From an uncultured Collinsella sp. (lineage in GTDB: Bacteria; Actinomycetota; Coriobacteriia; Coriobacteriales; Coriobacteriaceae): DNA of 64,000 bases. The position numbers and the translations under genes are program-made. Shown here piece after piece: positions 17,059-28,289 of the stretch (its first letter is position 1; every line of letters starts with the position of its first letter). A model generated the notes under the pieces. The model worked only from the letters and a program-made list of their open reading frames with translations, made no database searches and was not told where the DNA came from. The DNA lies in contig CABUOA010000007.1 in the NCBI GenBank assembly GCA_902493145.1, positions 1 through 64,000 of the forward strand. The letters are read 5' to 3'.

Positions 17059-19401
17059 CTATTTTGCCACTTTAGGCTTAAAGGTTCGTAGGCGCAGCGC
17101 ATTGCTTACGACGCATACGCTCGACAGGCTCATGGCCGCGGCGCCGAACATCGGCGAGAGCTGCCAACCGGTGAGGGGGAAGAACACGCCTGCCGCCAGC
17201 GGAATGCCGATGCCGTTGTAGAACAGCGCCCAGAACAGGTCCTGCTTGATGTTGCGGATCGTGGCGCGCGAAAGCTCGATGGCGCGCGCAACATCCATGA
17301 GGTCGCTGCGCATGAGTACCACGTCGGCGCCCTCCTTGGCGATGTCGGCGCCGGTGCCGATCGCAAGGCCCACGTCGGCGCGCGCCAGGGCGGGGGAGTC
17401 GTTGATGCCGTCGCCCACCATGGCGACCTTGCCGCCCGCATCCTGCAGTTCGCGCACGTGGCGTTCCTTGTCGGCGGGGAGGACGTCGGCGATGACCTGT
17501 TCGCTGGTGAGTCCCACGCGGCGGGCGATAGCCTCGGCCGTCACACGGTTATCGCCGGTGAGCATGCGCACGTCGACGCCGAGCGAACGCAGCGCGGCGA
17601 TGGCCTCGGCGCTCGTCTCTTTGACCTCGTCAGCCACGGCGATGGTACCGACAAGCTCGCTGTTCTTGGCAAAGAACAGCGGTGTCTTGCCTTCGGCGGC
17701 GAGCTGTTCGGCAAGGCCCGCGGGCACGGTAACGCCCAGCTCGTCCATCAGACGCACGTTGCCGGCTGCGATGACATTTTGTCCCTCGCGCGCCGTAACG
17801 CCACGACCGGGCACGGCGGCAAAGTCCTCGACCATGCGCGCGACAATTCCGCGCGCCTCGCACTCGGCCATAATCGCCTCGGCCAGCGGGTGCTCGCTTG
17901 AGCGCTCCAACGCGGCGGCCAGCTTGAGCAGCGCCTTTTCGCTCATGGCGCGCGAGCCGTCAGCACGCGTGGCTACCACGATATCGGTCACGGCAGGCTT
18001 GCCGCGGGTGACCGTGCCCGTCTTATCGAGCACCACCGTGCCCACGCTGCGCAGATTCTCCAGCGCTTCGGCGCTCTTAAACAGAATGCCCATCTCGGCG
18101 CCCTTGCCGGTGCCCACCATAATGGCGACGGGCGTGGCTAGGCCGAGTGCACACGGACAGCTGATCACCAGCACAGCGACGGCGGAGGTGAGCGCTTCGT
18201 TGACGCTTCCGGTCAGTGTCATCCACGCCAAGAAGGTCACGGCCGAGATCACGAACACCACGGGCACGAACACGCCGGCGACCTTGTCGGCCATGCGGGC
18301 GATGGGCGCCTTGGTGGCGTTGGCGTCCTCGACAAGCTTGATGATCTTGGCGAGCGATGTCTCGGCACCCACACGCGTGGCGCGGAAGGTAAACGAGCCG
18401 GTGCGGTTGACGGTGGCGGCGTTGACGGTGTCACCGGCGGTCTTTTCCACGGGGATGGACTCGCCGGTCAGCGCGCTCTCGTCCACGGCCGAGCTGCCCT
18501 CGAGCACCACGCCATCGACGGGGATGGACTCGCCGGGGCGTACGCGCAGGATCTGGCCGGGAAGGATGCTGTCGACGTCGACGGTGGTCTCGCTGCCGTC
18601 CTCTGCCACGACGGTCGCGGTCTTGGGCGCCAGGTCGATCAGCGCCTCGATAGCGCCGCCGGTTTTGGACTTGCTGCGCGTCTCGAGGTATTTGCCCACG
18701 GTGACGAGCGACAGGATCGTGCCTGCGCTCTCAAAATACAGATTGTCCATGCCCGTCATCATGGCCTCGTGGACCTGACCCGCGGCTAACTGGTCGGCCA
18801 TGATGAACATGGCGTAGAGCGACCAGGCGATGGAGGCGGTGGCGCCCACGGCGATGAGGGCGTCCATGGTGGGCGCGCCGTGCGCGAGCGATTTAAACCC
18901 GTTGATAAAGTACGCGTCGTTGACATAGACGATGGGGATGAGCAGGACGAGCTCGGTGAGGGCGAGCGTCATGCTGTGGGTATGGTCGGTGAAGACGCCG
19001 GGCAGCGGCCAGCCAAGCATGTGCCCCATGCCTATGTAGAACAGCGGGATGAGGAATACGATTGAGACGATGAGACGAGTGCGCATGGCAGAGGCGGCGG
19101 CCTCCAGTTTTTTGGTGGGCGACTCCATATGGGCGGCGCCGGACCTGGCTTGCGTGCTGCCGTTTGAGCCGGCGGCACCGGTGCTCACATCGACGGGCGA
19201 GGCCGAGTAGCCCGCGCGGTCGACGGCGGTGCAGATATCGTCGGGGGAGACCTGCGCGGGGTCGTAGTCCACCAGCATAGAGCCGGCGAGCAGATTGACC
19301 GCGACGCTCTCGACGCCGTCGAGCTTGCTCACGGCACGGTCCACGTGCGCCTGACAGGCGGCGCATGTCATGCCACCCACATCGAATTTATCTTGAGCCA
19401 T
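17059..19401 (-). CDS. copA: Copper-exporting P1B-type ATPase
   Basis: A 780-residue inner-membrane pump that exports Cu(I) using ATP. Order of parts: one N-terminal HMA domain with GMTCAAC (Cys13, Cys16); an Ala/Ser/Gly linker to about residue 95; membrane helices; the actuator loop with LTGES; the copper-site CPC at 415-417 in helix 6; the phosphorylated Asp459 in DKTGT; the P1B HP signature (SSEHPLA); [16 protein letters not shown]; two C-terminal helices with the [10 protein letters not shown] and MSLSS motifs of P1B-1 pumps. CPC plus N/S residues in the last helices point to Cu(I). The start has AAAGGAG seven bases upstream. The copZ and csoR genes follow in the same operon. Confidence 0.97.
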   Translation of the reverse strand: MAQDKFDVGGMTCAACQAHVDRAVSKLDGVESVAVNLLAGSMLVDYDPAQVSPDDICTAVDRAGYSASPVDVSTGAAGSNGSTQARSGAAHMESPTKKLEAAASAMRTRLIVSIVFLIPLFYIGMGHMLGWPLPGVFTDHTHSMTLALTELVLLIPIVYVNDAYFINGFKSLAHGAPTMDALIAVGATASIAWSLYAMFIMADQLAAGQVHEAMMTGMDNLYFESAGTILSLVTVGKYLETRSKSKTGGAIEALIDLAPKTATVVAEDGSETTVDVDSILPGQILRVRPGESIPVDGVVLEGSSAVDESALTGESIPVEKTAGDTVNAATVNRTGSFTFRATRVGAETSLAKIIKLVEDANATKAPIARMADKVAGVFVPVVFVISAVTFLAWMTLTGSVNEALTSAVAVLVISCPCALGLATPVAIMVGTGKGAEMGILFKSAEALENLRSVGTVVLDKTGTVTRGKPAVTDIVVATRADGSRAMSEKALLKLAAALERSSEHPLAEAIMAECEARGIVARMVEDFAAVPGRGVTAREGQNVIAAGNVRLMDELGVTVPAGLAEQLAAEGKTPLFFAKNSELVGTIAVADEVKETSAEAIAALRSLGVDVRMLTGDNRVTAEAIARRVGLTSEQVIADVLPADKERHVRELQDAGGKVAMVGDGINDSPALARADVGLAIGTGADIAKEGADVVLMRSDLMDVARAIELSRATIRNIKQDLFWALFYNGIGIPLAAGVFFPLTGWQLSPMFGAAAMSLSSVCVVSNALRLRTFKPKVAK

Positions 19402-19447
19402 GGCTTCTCCTTTCTGTGGCTCGGTATTGGAATTGTTAACCTGCCGA

Positions 19448-19476
19448 TACTATACACCCATACCCCCTGGGGGTGT
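19448..19476 (-). promoter_or_regulatory. copA promoter with CsoR-type operator
   Basis: The palindrome ACCCCCTGGGGGT (19462-19474) sits in the longer near-palindrome ACACCCATACCCCCTGGGGG and TGT. This G-tract/C-tract dyad is the form of known CsoR operators. On the minus strand TATAGT (19448-19453) is a -10-like hexamer 47 bases before the copA start, and TGGACA is found 19 bases further up, so the dyad lies between -35 and -10. Confidence 0.75.
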
Positions 19477-19550
19477 CCAGTAATAGTTGGAATGTATGAC
19501 TTTTCATTACAGATGAGGGTGGCTGCTCAATCGGTGGCCGTCTCTGCCAA

Positions 19551-19932
19551 ACATCTCAATCTGTAACGTCTGGACCGGTTTTTGAACCATAGCTGTTACA
19601 GATTTAGACAAACATTTCAACCGAAAACTAACGTCTCGATCTGTAACAACTAGACCCCGTTTTACCGAGTATTTGTTACAGATCAAGACAAACAGTTGAC
19701 AGGAAACTCAATGTCTTAATCTGTAACATCTAGACTGGTTTTTTGGGTTCTAACTGTTACAGATCGAGACAGACTGTCCGCGGTCAACTCAAATGTCTTG
19801 ATCTGTAACATCTAGAGAGGTTTTTAACCCCTTACTGTTACAGATTGAGATGTTGTCTCGCGGGGCGGGGGTTTGTCTCGATCTGTAACATCTAGACCTG
19901 TATCTGCCGAGCTAGTGTTACAGATCGAGACA
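19551..19932. repeat. Family A inverted-repeat array, 5 copies (largest cluster)
   Basis: Copies at 19551-19610, 19633-19690, 19712-19771, 19794-19851 and 19874-19932, with start-to-start steps of 82, 79, 82 and 80 bp. Four of the five centres begin TCTAGA/TCTGGA or CTAGA. Linkers are 21-23 bp and differ from each other. The array occupies the gap between the copA promoter and the 3' end of the kinase gene (stop at 19974). Arms alternate in orientation, unlike CRISPR repeats. Confidence 0.96.
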
Positions 19933-19973
19933 ATTGCCGGGGAGGGGTTCCGTCACGGCAAGACGCCCGCCGC

Positions 19974-22058
19974 CTAGATGCAGAACCCGGGGATCACACA
20001 GGTTAGCTTGTTTGGCTTTTCCGCAGGCGTTGCGTACGTAAAGACGTCGCCGTCGTGCCCCACGCGATTCAAATAGAGTGTGCCTCCACTCTCCGATGTG
20101 TCAGGGCTCACCGTGCGCTCCCACCAACAGGTGTCCTTGCCCTTCCACTGGCGGACCATCGTCTCGTTCGTGGAATACGGGCTCACCTTGAGCTCGCGGA
20201 AGAGCTGATACTCCTCGCCCTCGCCGTTGTAGATGTCTGCCAGGTAGTGATAGTCCTCGGCAAACGAATCGGGCGGTTGCGTACCGCACAGCTCGACCAT
20301 GGCGGGCAGCCAAAGGGTTGCAGGCAACTCGCTCAGACACGATGTACTGTTGGCGGCGCCAACGTTATTCGAGGTCTTCTTGACAGACTTGATGAGCGCG
20401 CGCAACTCGTTGGGTAGCAGCTTAAGGCCGTCGCCGTTGAGCCATCCCCGCAGCTCGCAATCTGCCCAGCCGGCGCTCGGCGGTTCAGCCGTAGCGTTGC
20501 GCTCAGCAATACCCGCGTCGAACATAAACGTCAGCCCGGCCTTGCCCGTCCCGTCCAGAAGCTCATCGTGGCGGATGCCCACAAGCTGCGCGCCGACCTG
20601 CAGTCCGTTGGTGAGCGTGACACGCTTGGTGCACGGATAGGGGATATGCCCATCAGCGTCGAGCAGGTGGTAGCGCTTGGCAATCTCGCGTGCCTCGCTA
20701 CGGGTCTCGGCGGCCTTAATCTTGAGCGAAATCTCCTGCAGCTGGTCCCAAGTGTAGTCGTCAAGCGAACCGCGGATGCCGTCCAGGTAGTCGGGGATGC
20801 CAAAGCCATGGGTTGCCGCGCCAACGACGCCGAGCCCCGCAACGACCGCAACGACGCCGCCGATAATAAAGCGACGGCGGGTCATGGCGTCGTGCCGGGC
20901 CTGCTCCAAGATCTCTCGCGCGCGCTCGCCGGCGACGTCGACCTTAAGGTGCGTGCCAGAATCGATATCAATTGCGGCCTCGTCTCTTGCACCCTCGCGG
21001 TCCTCAGATTCTGCAGCGGGGAGGTATGTCGAGAGCACCTCGAGCATCTGCTGCTCGGTAGGGCGATCGCCCTGTTCGACCGAGATGCCTTTCATGATGA
21101 TCTGGACAAGCGCTTTGTCGCCCTCGCAGCGCGGCTCGAGCGGCGCCGGTTTGGTCTTGGTCTTTATGAGGTAGAACGAGCCGGTCGCCGCGGCACCCGT
21201 CGACTCGACATCGAACGGTTTGCGACCGCTGTAGAGCTGGTACAGAATGCTCGAAAGCGCATAGACGTCGATCGCGGGCGAGCGGCGAAGGGCCGCGATG
21301 CCTTCGATATCCTGCGTGAGCATTTCGGGCGCGGCGTATGCGGGCGTGGCAAAGCGCCAGATGTCGGCGCGCCGGGTGATCGTGTCGTCGCCGAGGGCCA
21401 TGGTCGCGGAGCCCATGTCGATGAGACAGGGGTCAAAGGAGCAATCGGCAATCTGCTGCTCGAGCGTTCGGCTGGTGGTGCGGAACATGATATTGGCAGG
21501 CGACAGGTCGCGATGGACGACCGGATTCACAAGGCCTTGGGTCATCAAGAGCGCGCGAAGCACGGCGTTTCCGACGGCGGCGACCATCTGGGTGGTCAGC
21601 CCGCCCGAGGCGTCGTGCGGAAGCAAGGGCAGCGCCTGTTTGAGCGAGGTGCCCTCGACCCACTCCATGAGGATAAGCGGGTCGTCCTCGCACGATCCGT
21701 AGCCATAGACGCGCGGAAATCCGCGCAGGTGCGAGACGGTACACAGATGACGGTACTCCTCGAACAGTGCGGCGGTGTTGGCCAGGTGCGCGGCCGATTG
21801 CTCGGCGGAGCGGTCGGGGGCTTGGCCGGAAAGGATGGCGTTGTCCTTGAGTAGCTTGACGGCAAAAACCTCGCCGCTTGTGTTGGTCGCGCGAAGCACA
21901 TGTCCGATATTGCCGCTGTCGCGGTATGCCGTCTGAAGAATAAGCGTCATAAACCGGCGTTTGGCGTCGTCCTCGGCACTGGGGTCGACTGCCACGGCGG
22001 TATCGAACGTATCGAGACGGATGAGTTTGTCGCCATAGGCGCTATCGGTAGTATCCAT
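19974..22058 (-). CDS. Membrane-anchored Ser/Thr protein kinase with C-terminal DUF6273-like domain
   Basis: A 694-residue kinase. Kinase domain about 35-350: Lys68 (FAVKLLK), HRD at 182-184 in VVHRDLSPANIMF, DFG replaced by DMG at Asp214, APE at 243-245. A charged linker leads to one transmembrane helix at about 396-418 (RRRFIIGGVVAVVAGLGVVG). The outer part, about 480-694, resembles DUF6273, a domain found outside cells in many gut bacteria (ELRGWLNGDGLKLLPNELRA, LWLPAMVELCG). This gives an inside kinase and outside sensor or effector. ATG 22058 follows AAAGGA. The FHA gene lies just upstream on the same strand; FHA domains read phosphothreonine, so they may form a signalling pair. Confidence 0.87.
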   Translation of the reverse strand: MDTTDSAYGDKLIRLDTFDTAVAVDPSAEDDAKRRFMTLILQTAYRDSGNIGHVLRATNTSGEVFAVKLLKDNAILSGQAPDRSAEQSAAHLANTAALFEEYRHLCTVSHLRGFPRVYGYGSCEDDPLILMEWVEGTSLKQALPLLPHDASGGLTTQMVAAVGNAVLRALLMTQGLVNPVVHRDLSPANIMFRTTSRTLEQQIADCSFDPCLIDMGSATMALGDDTITRRADIWRFATPAYAAPEMLTQDIEGIAALRRSPAIDVYALSSILYQLYSGRKPFDVESTGAAATGSFYLIKTKTKPAPLEPRCEGDKALVQIIMKGISVEQGDRPTEQQMLEVLSTYLPAAESEDREGARDEAAIDIDSGTHLKVDVAGERAREILEQARHDAMTRRRFIIGGVVAVVAGLGVVGAATHGFGIPDYLDGIRGSLDDYTWDQLQEISLKIKAAETRSEAREIAKRYHLLDADGHIPYPCTKRVTLTNGLQVGAQLVGIRHDELLDGTGKAGLTFMFDAGIAERNATAEPPSAGWADCELRGWLNGDGLKLLPNELRALIKSVKKTSNNVGAANSTSCLSELPATLWLPAMVELCGTQPPDSFAEDYHYLADIYNGEGEEYQLFRELKVSPYSTNETMVRQWKGKDTCWWERTVSPDTSESGGTLYLNRVGHDGDVFTYATPAEKPNKLTCVIPGFCI

Positions 22059-22090
22059 GGCGTTCCTTTGTCTGGCATGGGTTGCCGCGC

Positions 22091-22151
22091 GTATACGTGG
22101 GCAGTGCGGATATCGGTAAAGTACTATGATAGCCGCACTGCCCACGTATAC
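22091..22151 (-). promoter_or_regulatory. 19-bp perfect inverted repeat upstream of the kinase gene
   Basis: GTATACGTGGGCAGTGCGG (22091-22109) is the exact complement of 22133-22151, with a 23-base AT-rich centre that holds TATCAT/CATAGT, which could be a -10 element on the minus strand. It lies 33 bases before the kinase start. It has no T-run, so an operator or a leader hairpin is more likely than a terminator. It is unrelated in sequence to families A and B. Confidence 0.6.
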
Positions 22152-22189
22152 CGCTGGGTATTGTCGTTTACGACGCAGAAGGTAGAAGA

Positions 22190-22227
22190 CAAAAGACGGG
22201 CGGTGACCGTCTTTCGATCACCGCCCG
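22190..22227 (-). terminator. Terminator after the FHA gene
   Basis: On the minus strand CGGGCGGTGA pairs with TCACCGCCCG (plus-strand positions 22197-22206 and 22218-22227), followed by TCTTTTGTCTT. It begins 2 bases after the stop of the FHA gene and separates it from the kinase gene, which would then need the promoter in 22059-22190. Confidence 0.8.
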
Positions 22228-22229
22228 CG

Positions 22230-23192
22230 CTAATCCACAATGACAAGGAATGTCGTGTAGAGACCCAGATGGAGCCTGTCGCTGTTTTCGATTTCCACCG
22301 GGGGATAGATCTTGCCGGGCTCGCGTTGGTCGCGCGGCGGCTCAATCACAATATCGCCGTCGCCCGCGCCCGATTCGAGCACTGTGCCGTTGGTCGATCC
22401 AAGGCCCTGGGCGTACCAGTGCTCACCCTCAAGCCAAATGCGAAGATGCTCGCGCGATGCGTCGGCGCCCACATCGGTGATGCTGGGCGAGGTTTTGGGC
22501 AAAGAACCAATTACCGTGCCGCGCGGATCGCGTGTGAGGGGATGGATTTGCATGTCGGCGCAGTTGTCGGCATGGGTTCTGAGCAGACCGAGGTTGGGGG
22601 CGACAGTGCGCGGCTGCTCCAGGCTGCTCATAAAGCCACGTCCGACGGTAGTTTCGGTGGTGCCAAAGTGCCCGCCTGTCTTGCTGTCGCAAAAGCGCTC
22701 GACGGTGGCCACGCCTTGGATGGGGTCAGCGAGCGCCCCCGTTGCCACAAAGAGCATAAGGTAAAGCGTACTCTTCTCGCGCACGGCATTGCCGTCAAAG
22801 TTGTCGATGCGATTGAGGGCATTTGCATATAGGCGGCTGTCCAACTTGTAGCTGGCGAGAGCCGACATCATTTCGTTGGCGGCCGGGCCGCGATAGTGCT
22901 CGGCGATTGCCTGATAGGCGGACTCGCCGCTGCCGAGCTTGCTGCAGATTGCCGCGGAAAGATTGAGCGTGGTGATGGCAAAGTCGCTGTAGATGGCGGG
23001 CGCGCACTGGTCAGGCTCGCGATGGACGATGTAACGGGTGAGATACGAGCGGTTGGAAGAGCATTTCTCGAGCAGGGTACTGCCGAGATAAGAGTTTCCA
23101 TTGATGAGCATTCGGGCGATCTCGAGATGTTTAAGACCGCCGAACGAGCGAATATCGTTATAGAGGACCGAGCAAGGCGTCTCTGCTGCCAC
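22230..23192 (-). CDS. FHA-domain protein
   Basis: A 320-residue cytosolic protein. The C-terminal 95 residues form a forkhead-associated domain that binds phosphothreonine peptides: GTVIGSLP, the SREHLRIW motif in place of the usual SRxH, the GSTNGT motif and a final strand DRLHLGLYTTFLVIVD. The first 220 residues are helical and not recognised. GTG 23192 is chosen because AAAGGAGG stands five bases before it; the longer in-frame TTG start has no site and would overlap this ribosome site. The kinase encoded next is the obvious candidate for making its ligand. FHA proteins next to such kinases often relay signals to cell division or envelope functions. Confidence 0.85.
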   Translation of the reverse strand: MAAETPCSVLYNDIRSFGGLKHLEIARMLINGNSYLGSTLLEKCSSNRSYLTRYIVHREPDQCAPAIYSDFAITTLNLSAAICSKLGSGESAYQAIAEHYRGPAANEMMSALASYKLDSRLYANALNRIDNFDGNAVREKSTLYLMLFVATGALADPIQGVATVERFCDSKTGGHFGTTETTVGRGFMSSLEQPRTVAPNLGLLRTHADNCADMQIHPLTRDPRGTVIGSLPKTSPSITDVGADASREHLRIWLEGEHWYAQGLGSTNGTVLESGAGDGDIVIEPPRDQREPGKIYPPVEIENSDRLHLGLYTTFLVIVD

Positions 23193-23299
23193 GGATACCT
23201 CCTTTGACTGCTTCCTAGCCAATATGGCGATAGGAATTAATGGCCCCCGGTGGGCGACGTATTAAATGGCTGCGCAATAAATAGCGTAACCAAAGCAAC

Positions 23300-23305
23300 A
23301 TTATA
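23300..23305 (-). promoter_or_regulatory. Possible -10 element for the FHA gene
   Basis: On the minus strand TATAAT lies about 108 bases before the GTG start, in an AT-rich stretch (23225-23330). No convincing -35 hexamer was seen, so this is tentative. Confidence 0.35.
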
Positions 23306-23370
23306 GGCCACATGTTCGAAATTGCAGGAAGACTGAGAGATTTGGTTTGGACTGGACGGAAATCCCCCTC

Positions 23371-23510
23371 TGTCTTGTTCTGTAACATTTAGGGCCGATT
23401 TTACTCGGTAACTGTTACAGATTGAGACGTTTGTGAACCGTGTCGACCGTTTGTCTCGACCTGTAACACGCAGAGGAAGATTTGCCCTGTAGATGTTACA
23501 GATTGAGACA
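23371..23510. repeat. Family A inverted-repeat cluster, 2 copies
   Basis: Copies at 23371-23429 and 23452-23510, period 81 bp. The left arms diverge slightly (TGTCTTGTTCTGTAACA and TGTCTCGACCTGTAACA) while the right arms are near consensus. It lies between two divergent genes, upstream of both. This is the last copy seen; none was found from 23.6 to 64 kb. The rest of the gap to 23782 holds a TATACT hexamer at 23578 that may be the helicase promoter, with a leader of about 200 bases. Confidence 0.93.
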
Positions 23511-23782
23511 ATCGGCCGGGCCCACCTCGAGCCCGCCTCGTCATCTGTGGTTTACGTGGGGGCATGCGAAGCACGGGTATACTAACCCGCGGCGAATCTG
23601 CTCCATCGCTTAGAGCTGCTGCGTCTGGACGGCGCGTGATAGGGCTGCCAAAGCGATCGCCAGCGTGCTGAGCAACGTCCTCTCTGTGCGCACCCGTTTT
23701 TGTATGTATTAGCGCACTACCAAGCACGCCCGCGCGGCCGCATGCCGTGCCCATTGCGCGTGCAGATAAGGAACAACAACAT

Positions 23783-26032
<2,250 letters not shown>

Positions 26033-26066
26033 GATGCGCATCGCCCACTAGAGCGAGGTGAACCAA

Positions 26067-26099
26067 GGGCCCTGAGCAACTACGCTCGGGGCCCTTTTT
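26067..26099 (+). terminator. Terminator after the helicase
   Basis: GGGCCCTGAGC (26067-26077) pairs with GCTCGGGGCCC over 11 bp with one G-T pair, then TTTTT (26095-26099). It sits 34 bases after the stop codon. Confidence 0.9.
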
Positions 26100-26206
26100 G
26101 TTTGCCGTATCCGATCGCTAGTTCAAATGTGATTTTCTCGGGAATGCATCTGGGGGATGCTGAGGACCTATTTTCCGCCATGCAGCAATGGGTCCTATGG
26201 GGTGCG

Positions 26207-26459
26207 CCGTGCATTTTTTGGAGTATTCTGCAGTTCGAGTTGTCTGCATATGATTCGACGTCGCCAACGGTGGCCTTCGGATATCCCTAGCGAGCGTTCC
26301 GAGTCAGATTTCGCCGTTTTCCGGAGCAGGGGCGCGTCATTCTCGCCATGTCGGGACTTAGAATGATACGGCGCCCTACAGTTTTGCCCACCCGCGGCGG
26401 TGCTGGCGCGGTCACGTTGCAGAATACTCCGTTTTTTGCACGGGCCAGGATGGGGTACC
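26207..26459. repeat. Family C element, copy 1
   Basis: The ends are inverted repeats: CCGTGCA and GGAGTATTCTGCA at 26207-26232, and TGCAGAATACTCC with TGCACGG at 26418-26443, about 185 bp apart. The right end continues with GGGGTACC. A second element with the same ends lies at 45512. The whole region 26101-26653 has no supported gene; after the element comes an AT-rich stretch (26480-26520) that may hold the promoter of the gene at 26654. Confidence 0.75.
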
Positions 26460-26653
26460 TCAGGAGAACACGGCGGTATCCCGTAAATATATACAATCTG
26501 TACCGTAATTAATACAAAACGAAGAGGCAGACAGCGTAGGGTGGGTGCATTGGGGTGTTTGGTGCACCAAAACGGGGATCCCACGTACCGTATACTCTGG
26601 CTGGATGTGAAAACGGCTTGACGCGTTGCCAGGCGTAGGGGGAGGGTGCCTCG

Positions 26654-27415
26654 ATGGACGTATTCGAAATTGTGTTTAGTCCGACGGGTGGAACGCGGAA
26701 GGTGTCTGGCCTTGTGGCCGGGGCGCTGGACAAAAATACCGTTACCGTCGATCTGACCGATAGCGGGCTAGATTTCAGCGCTGTCTCGATGACTGAGGAC
26801 GATGTGGCCGTAATCTCTGTGCCGGCGTATGCCGGTAGAATCCCGGCTTTGGTGGCTGACCGGTTGGGCATGGTGCGCGGCAACGGGGCTCGGGCTGTTT
26901 TGGTTTGTGTATACGGAAACCGCGCGTTTGAGGACACGCTCGTAGAGCTGGAGGACGTTGCGAAGCGCGCCGGATTTAGGGTGGTTGCAGCGGTTTCTGC
27001 TATTGCTGAGCATTCCGTTGCTCGTCAGTTTGCTGCTGGGCGACCGGATGCGCAGGATGCGGCGCAGCTCGCAGAGTTTGCGCAGCAAATTCAGCAAAAG
27101 CTGTTGACTGAGGATGCATCCGAGCCCTCTATTCCTGGCAATCGTCCTTATAAACAAGCCGGAGGTCACCGCATGGCACCCGAGGCAACAGAGGATTGCG
27201 TCTCCTGCGGTGCATGCGCCGCGGCGTGCCCCGTTTGTGCTATCGACAAGGGCGACCCCAAGCGAGCAGCTGGCGAGGCGTGCATCTCCTGCATGCGCTG
27301 CATTGCCGTATGTCCGCGAGGCGCTCGCAAGCTTGATCCCAACAAGCTATCCGCTGTTTCCCAGATGCTGAGCAAGGCTTGCGTCGTGCGGAAGGAATGC
27401 GAGCTCTTCATCTAG
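26654..27415 (+). CDS. Flavodoxin-ferredoxin (EFR1-like) redox protein
   Basis: A 253-residue cytosolic protein with two parts. Residues 1-150 form a flavodoxin-like FMN domain; FSPTGGTRKVSG at about 8-19 is the phosphate-binding loop. Residues about 180-240 carry two 4Fe-4S ferredoxin motifs, CVSCGACAAACPVCAI and CISCMRCIAVCPRGA. This order is that of the EFR1 family (flavodoxin plus bacterial ferredoxin), thought to shuttle electrons in anaerobes. GGGGAGGG stands eight bases before ATG 26654. It is transcribed alone, followed by family B hairpins. Its electron partner is not clear from the neighbourhood; the hydrogenase cluster 5 kb away is one option. Confidence 0.88.
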   Translation: MDVFEIVFSPTGGTRKVSGLVAGALDKNTVTVDLTDSGLDFSAVSMTEDDVAVISVPAYAGRIPALVADRLGMVRGNGARAVLVCVYGNRAFEDTLVELEDVAKRAGFRVVAAVSAIAEHSVARQFAAGRPDAQDAAQLAEFAQQIQQKLLTEDASEPSIPGNRPYKQAGGHRMAPEATEDCVSCGACAAACPVCAIDKGDPKRAAGEACISCMRCIAVCPRGARKLDPNKLSAVSQMLSKACVVRKECELFI

Positions 27416-27428
27416 TGCATACGAAATT

Positions 27429-27544
27429 GGTGCATTGGGGACAGGCTAATCTGCACCAACCTGGTGCAAACAAACCTGTCCCCAACGCACCAGAGTGAGG
27501 AGTGCCCCTGGGTGCCGGCAGAAAAGGAACGTCCCTAAGTGCCG
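27429..27544. repeat. Family B hairpin block (two hairpin types)
   Basis: Positions 27429-27445 (GGTGCATTGGGGACAGG) pair with 27475-27491 with one mismatch, and inside TGCACC/GGTGCA arms make two smaller hairpins. A second unit at about 27509-27541 is TGCCGGCAGAAAAGGAACGT with CCCTAAGTGCCG, the exact complement of bases in the copy at 39008. The block begins 14 bases after the stop of the gene ending at 27415. Confidence 0.85.
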
Positions 27545-27593
27545 CCTAAATACCGTTTATCGAAGAAAAAATACCGCTCACCGGTCATAATGA

Positions 27594-27678
27594 TTGTTCT
27601 GGCTTTGGGCTTGTCTACAATAACTCCCGTAAAAAGAAATGCGGAAGGTTACCGAGTCCCTCGGACGTGGGCCTAACC
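27594..27678 (+). promoter_or_regulatory. Promoter and leader hairpin of the alpha-glucoside PTS operon
   Basis: TTGTTC (27594-27599), 16 bases, TACAAT (27616-27621) is a good promoter. In the leader GGTTA (27647-27651) and TAACC (27674-27678) enclose a CCGAG/CTCGG stem. A BglG-type antiterminator is encoded in the operon, so this may be its RNA target, but the match to known RAT sequences is weak and no overlapping terminator is obvious. Confidence 0.5.
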
Positions 27679-27758
27679 AAAGTCTTTGAACGGGTGTGTC
27701 TCTATGGATGCATTCGCTTGATTTTGGTTGGGCTATATTTATGAAGGGACATGCCACC

Positions 27759-28271
27759 ATGGGTTTCTTTTCTCGCCTGATGGGCGGTTCGGATGAGCAG
27801 AAGACTGCAGCTTCCGAGTTCGAAATCCTCGCTCCCGTTTCCGGCGAGCTTGTTCATCTAGAAAATACCAATGACCCCGCTTTTAGCAGCCGTGCCGTGG
27901 GCGATGGCGTTGCCGTGGTTCCCCAAGAGGGAACGGTGTGCGCTCCTGTTTCCGGCACCGTCGCGGCGCTGTTCCCGACCGAGCATGCACTGGGCATCAT
28001 GTCCGACGACAGCTCTGCTCAGGTGATGCTGCATATCGGAATCGACACTGTTAAACTTGAGGGCAAGGGCTTCCATGCGCTTGTTGCCCAGGGTGACCAT
28101 GTCGACGCGGGCCAGCCCCTCGTCGAGGTCGATTTCGACGCGGTCCGCGCCGCCGGCTTCGATCCCACGGTCTTCGTTATCGTGTGCGAGCGTTCGGAGA
28201 ACTCGACTCTTCGTGAGCACGCTTCCGGCCCTGTTGCTGTTAAAGAGCCTGTCGTCTGGCTTTCCGAGTAA
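27759..28271 (+). CDS. PTS glucose-type enzyme IIA component
   Basis: A 170-residue soluble EIIA of the glucose family. It takes phosphate from HPr onto His92 (MLHIGIDTVKLEGKGF) and hands it to an EIIB. The family strands FEILAPVSGELVHLE and GVAVVPQEGTVCAPVSG are present, and the N-terminus has a short amphipathic MGFFSRLMG that may touch the membrane. ATG 27759 is taken because AAGGGA lies ten bases before; ATG 27741 is an alternative. The EIICB encoded at 29244 has no IIA part, so this protein probably supplies it. It opens a four-gene operon with an antiterminator, EIICB and a phospho-alpha-glucosidase. Confidence 0.92.
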   Translation: MGFFSRLMGGSDEQKTAASEFEILAPVSGELVHLENTNDPAFSSRAVGDGVAVVPQEGTVCAPVSGTVAALFPTEHALGIMSDDSSAQVMLHIGIDTVKLEGKGFHALVAQGDHVDAGQPLVEVDFDAVRAAGFDPTVFVIVCERSENSTLREHASGPVAVKEPVVWLSE

Positions 28272-28289
28272 ATTCTTGTGGTGGGTACC

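Noticed and set aside
19551..19932. CRISPR-like appearance of the five-copy array
   Set aside because: Arms alternate in orientation, every unit is itself a palindrome, centres are partly conserved, and no cas genes are nearby.
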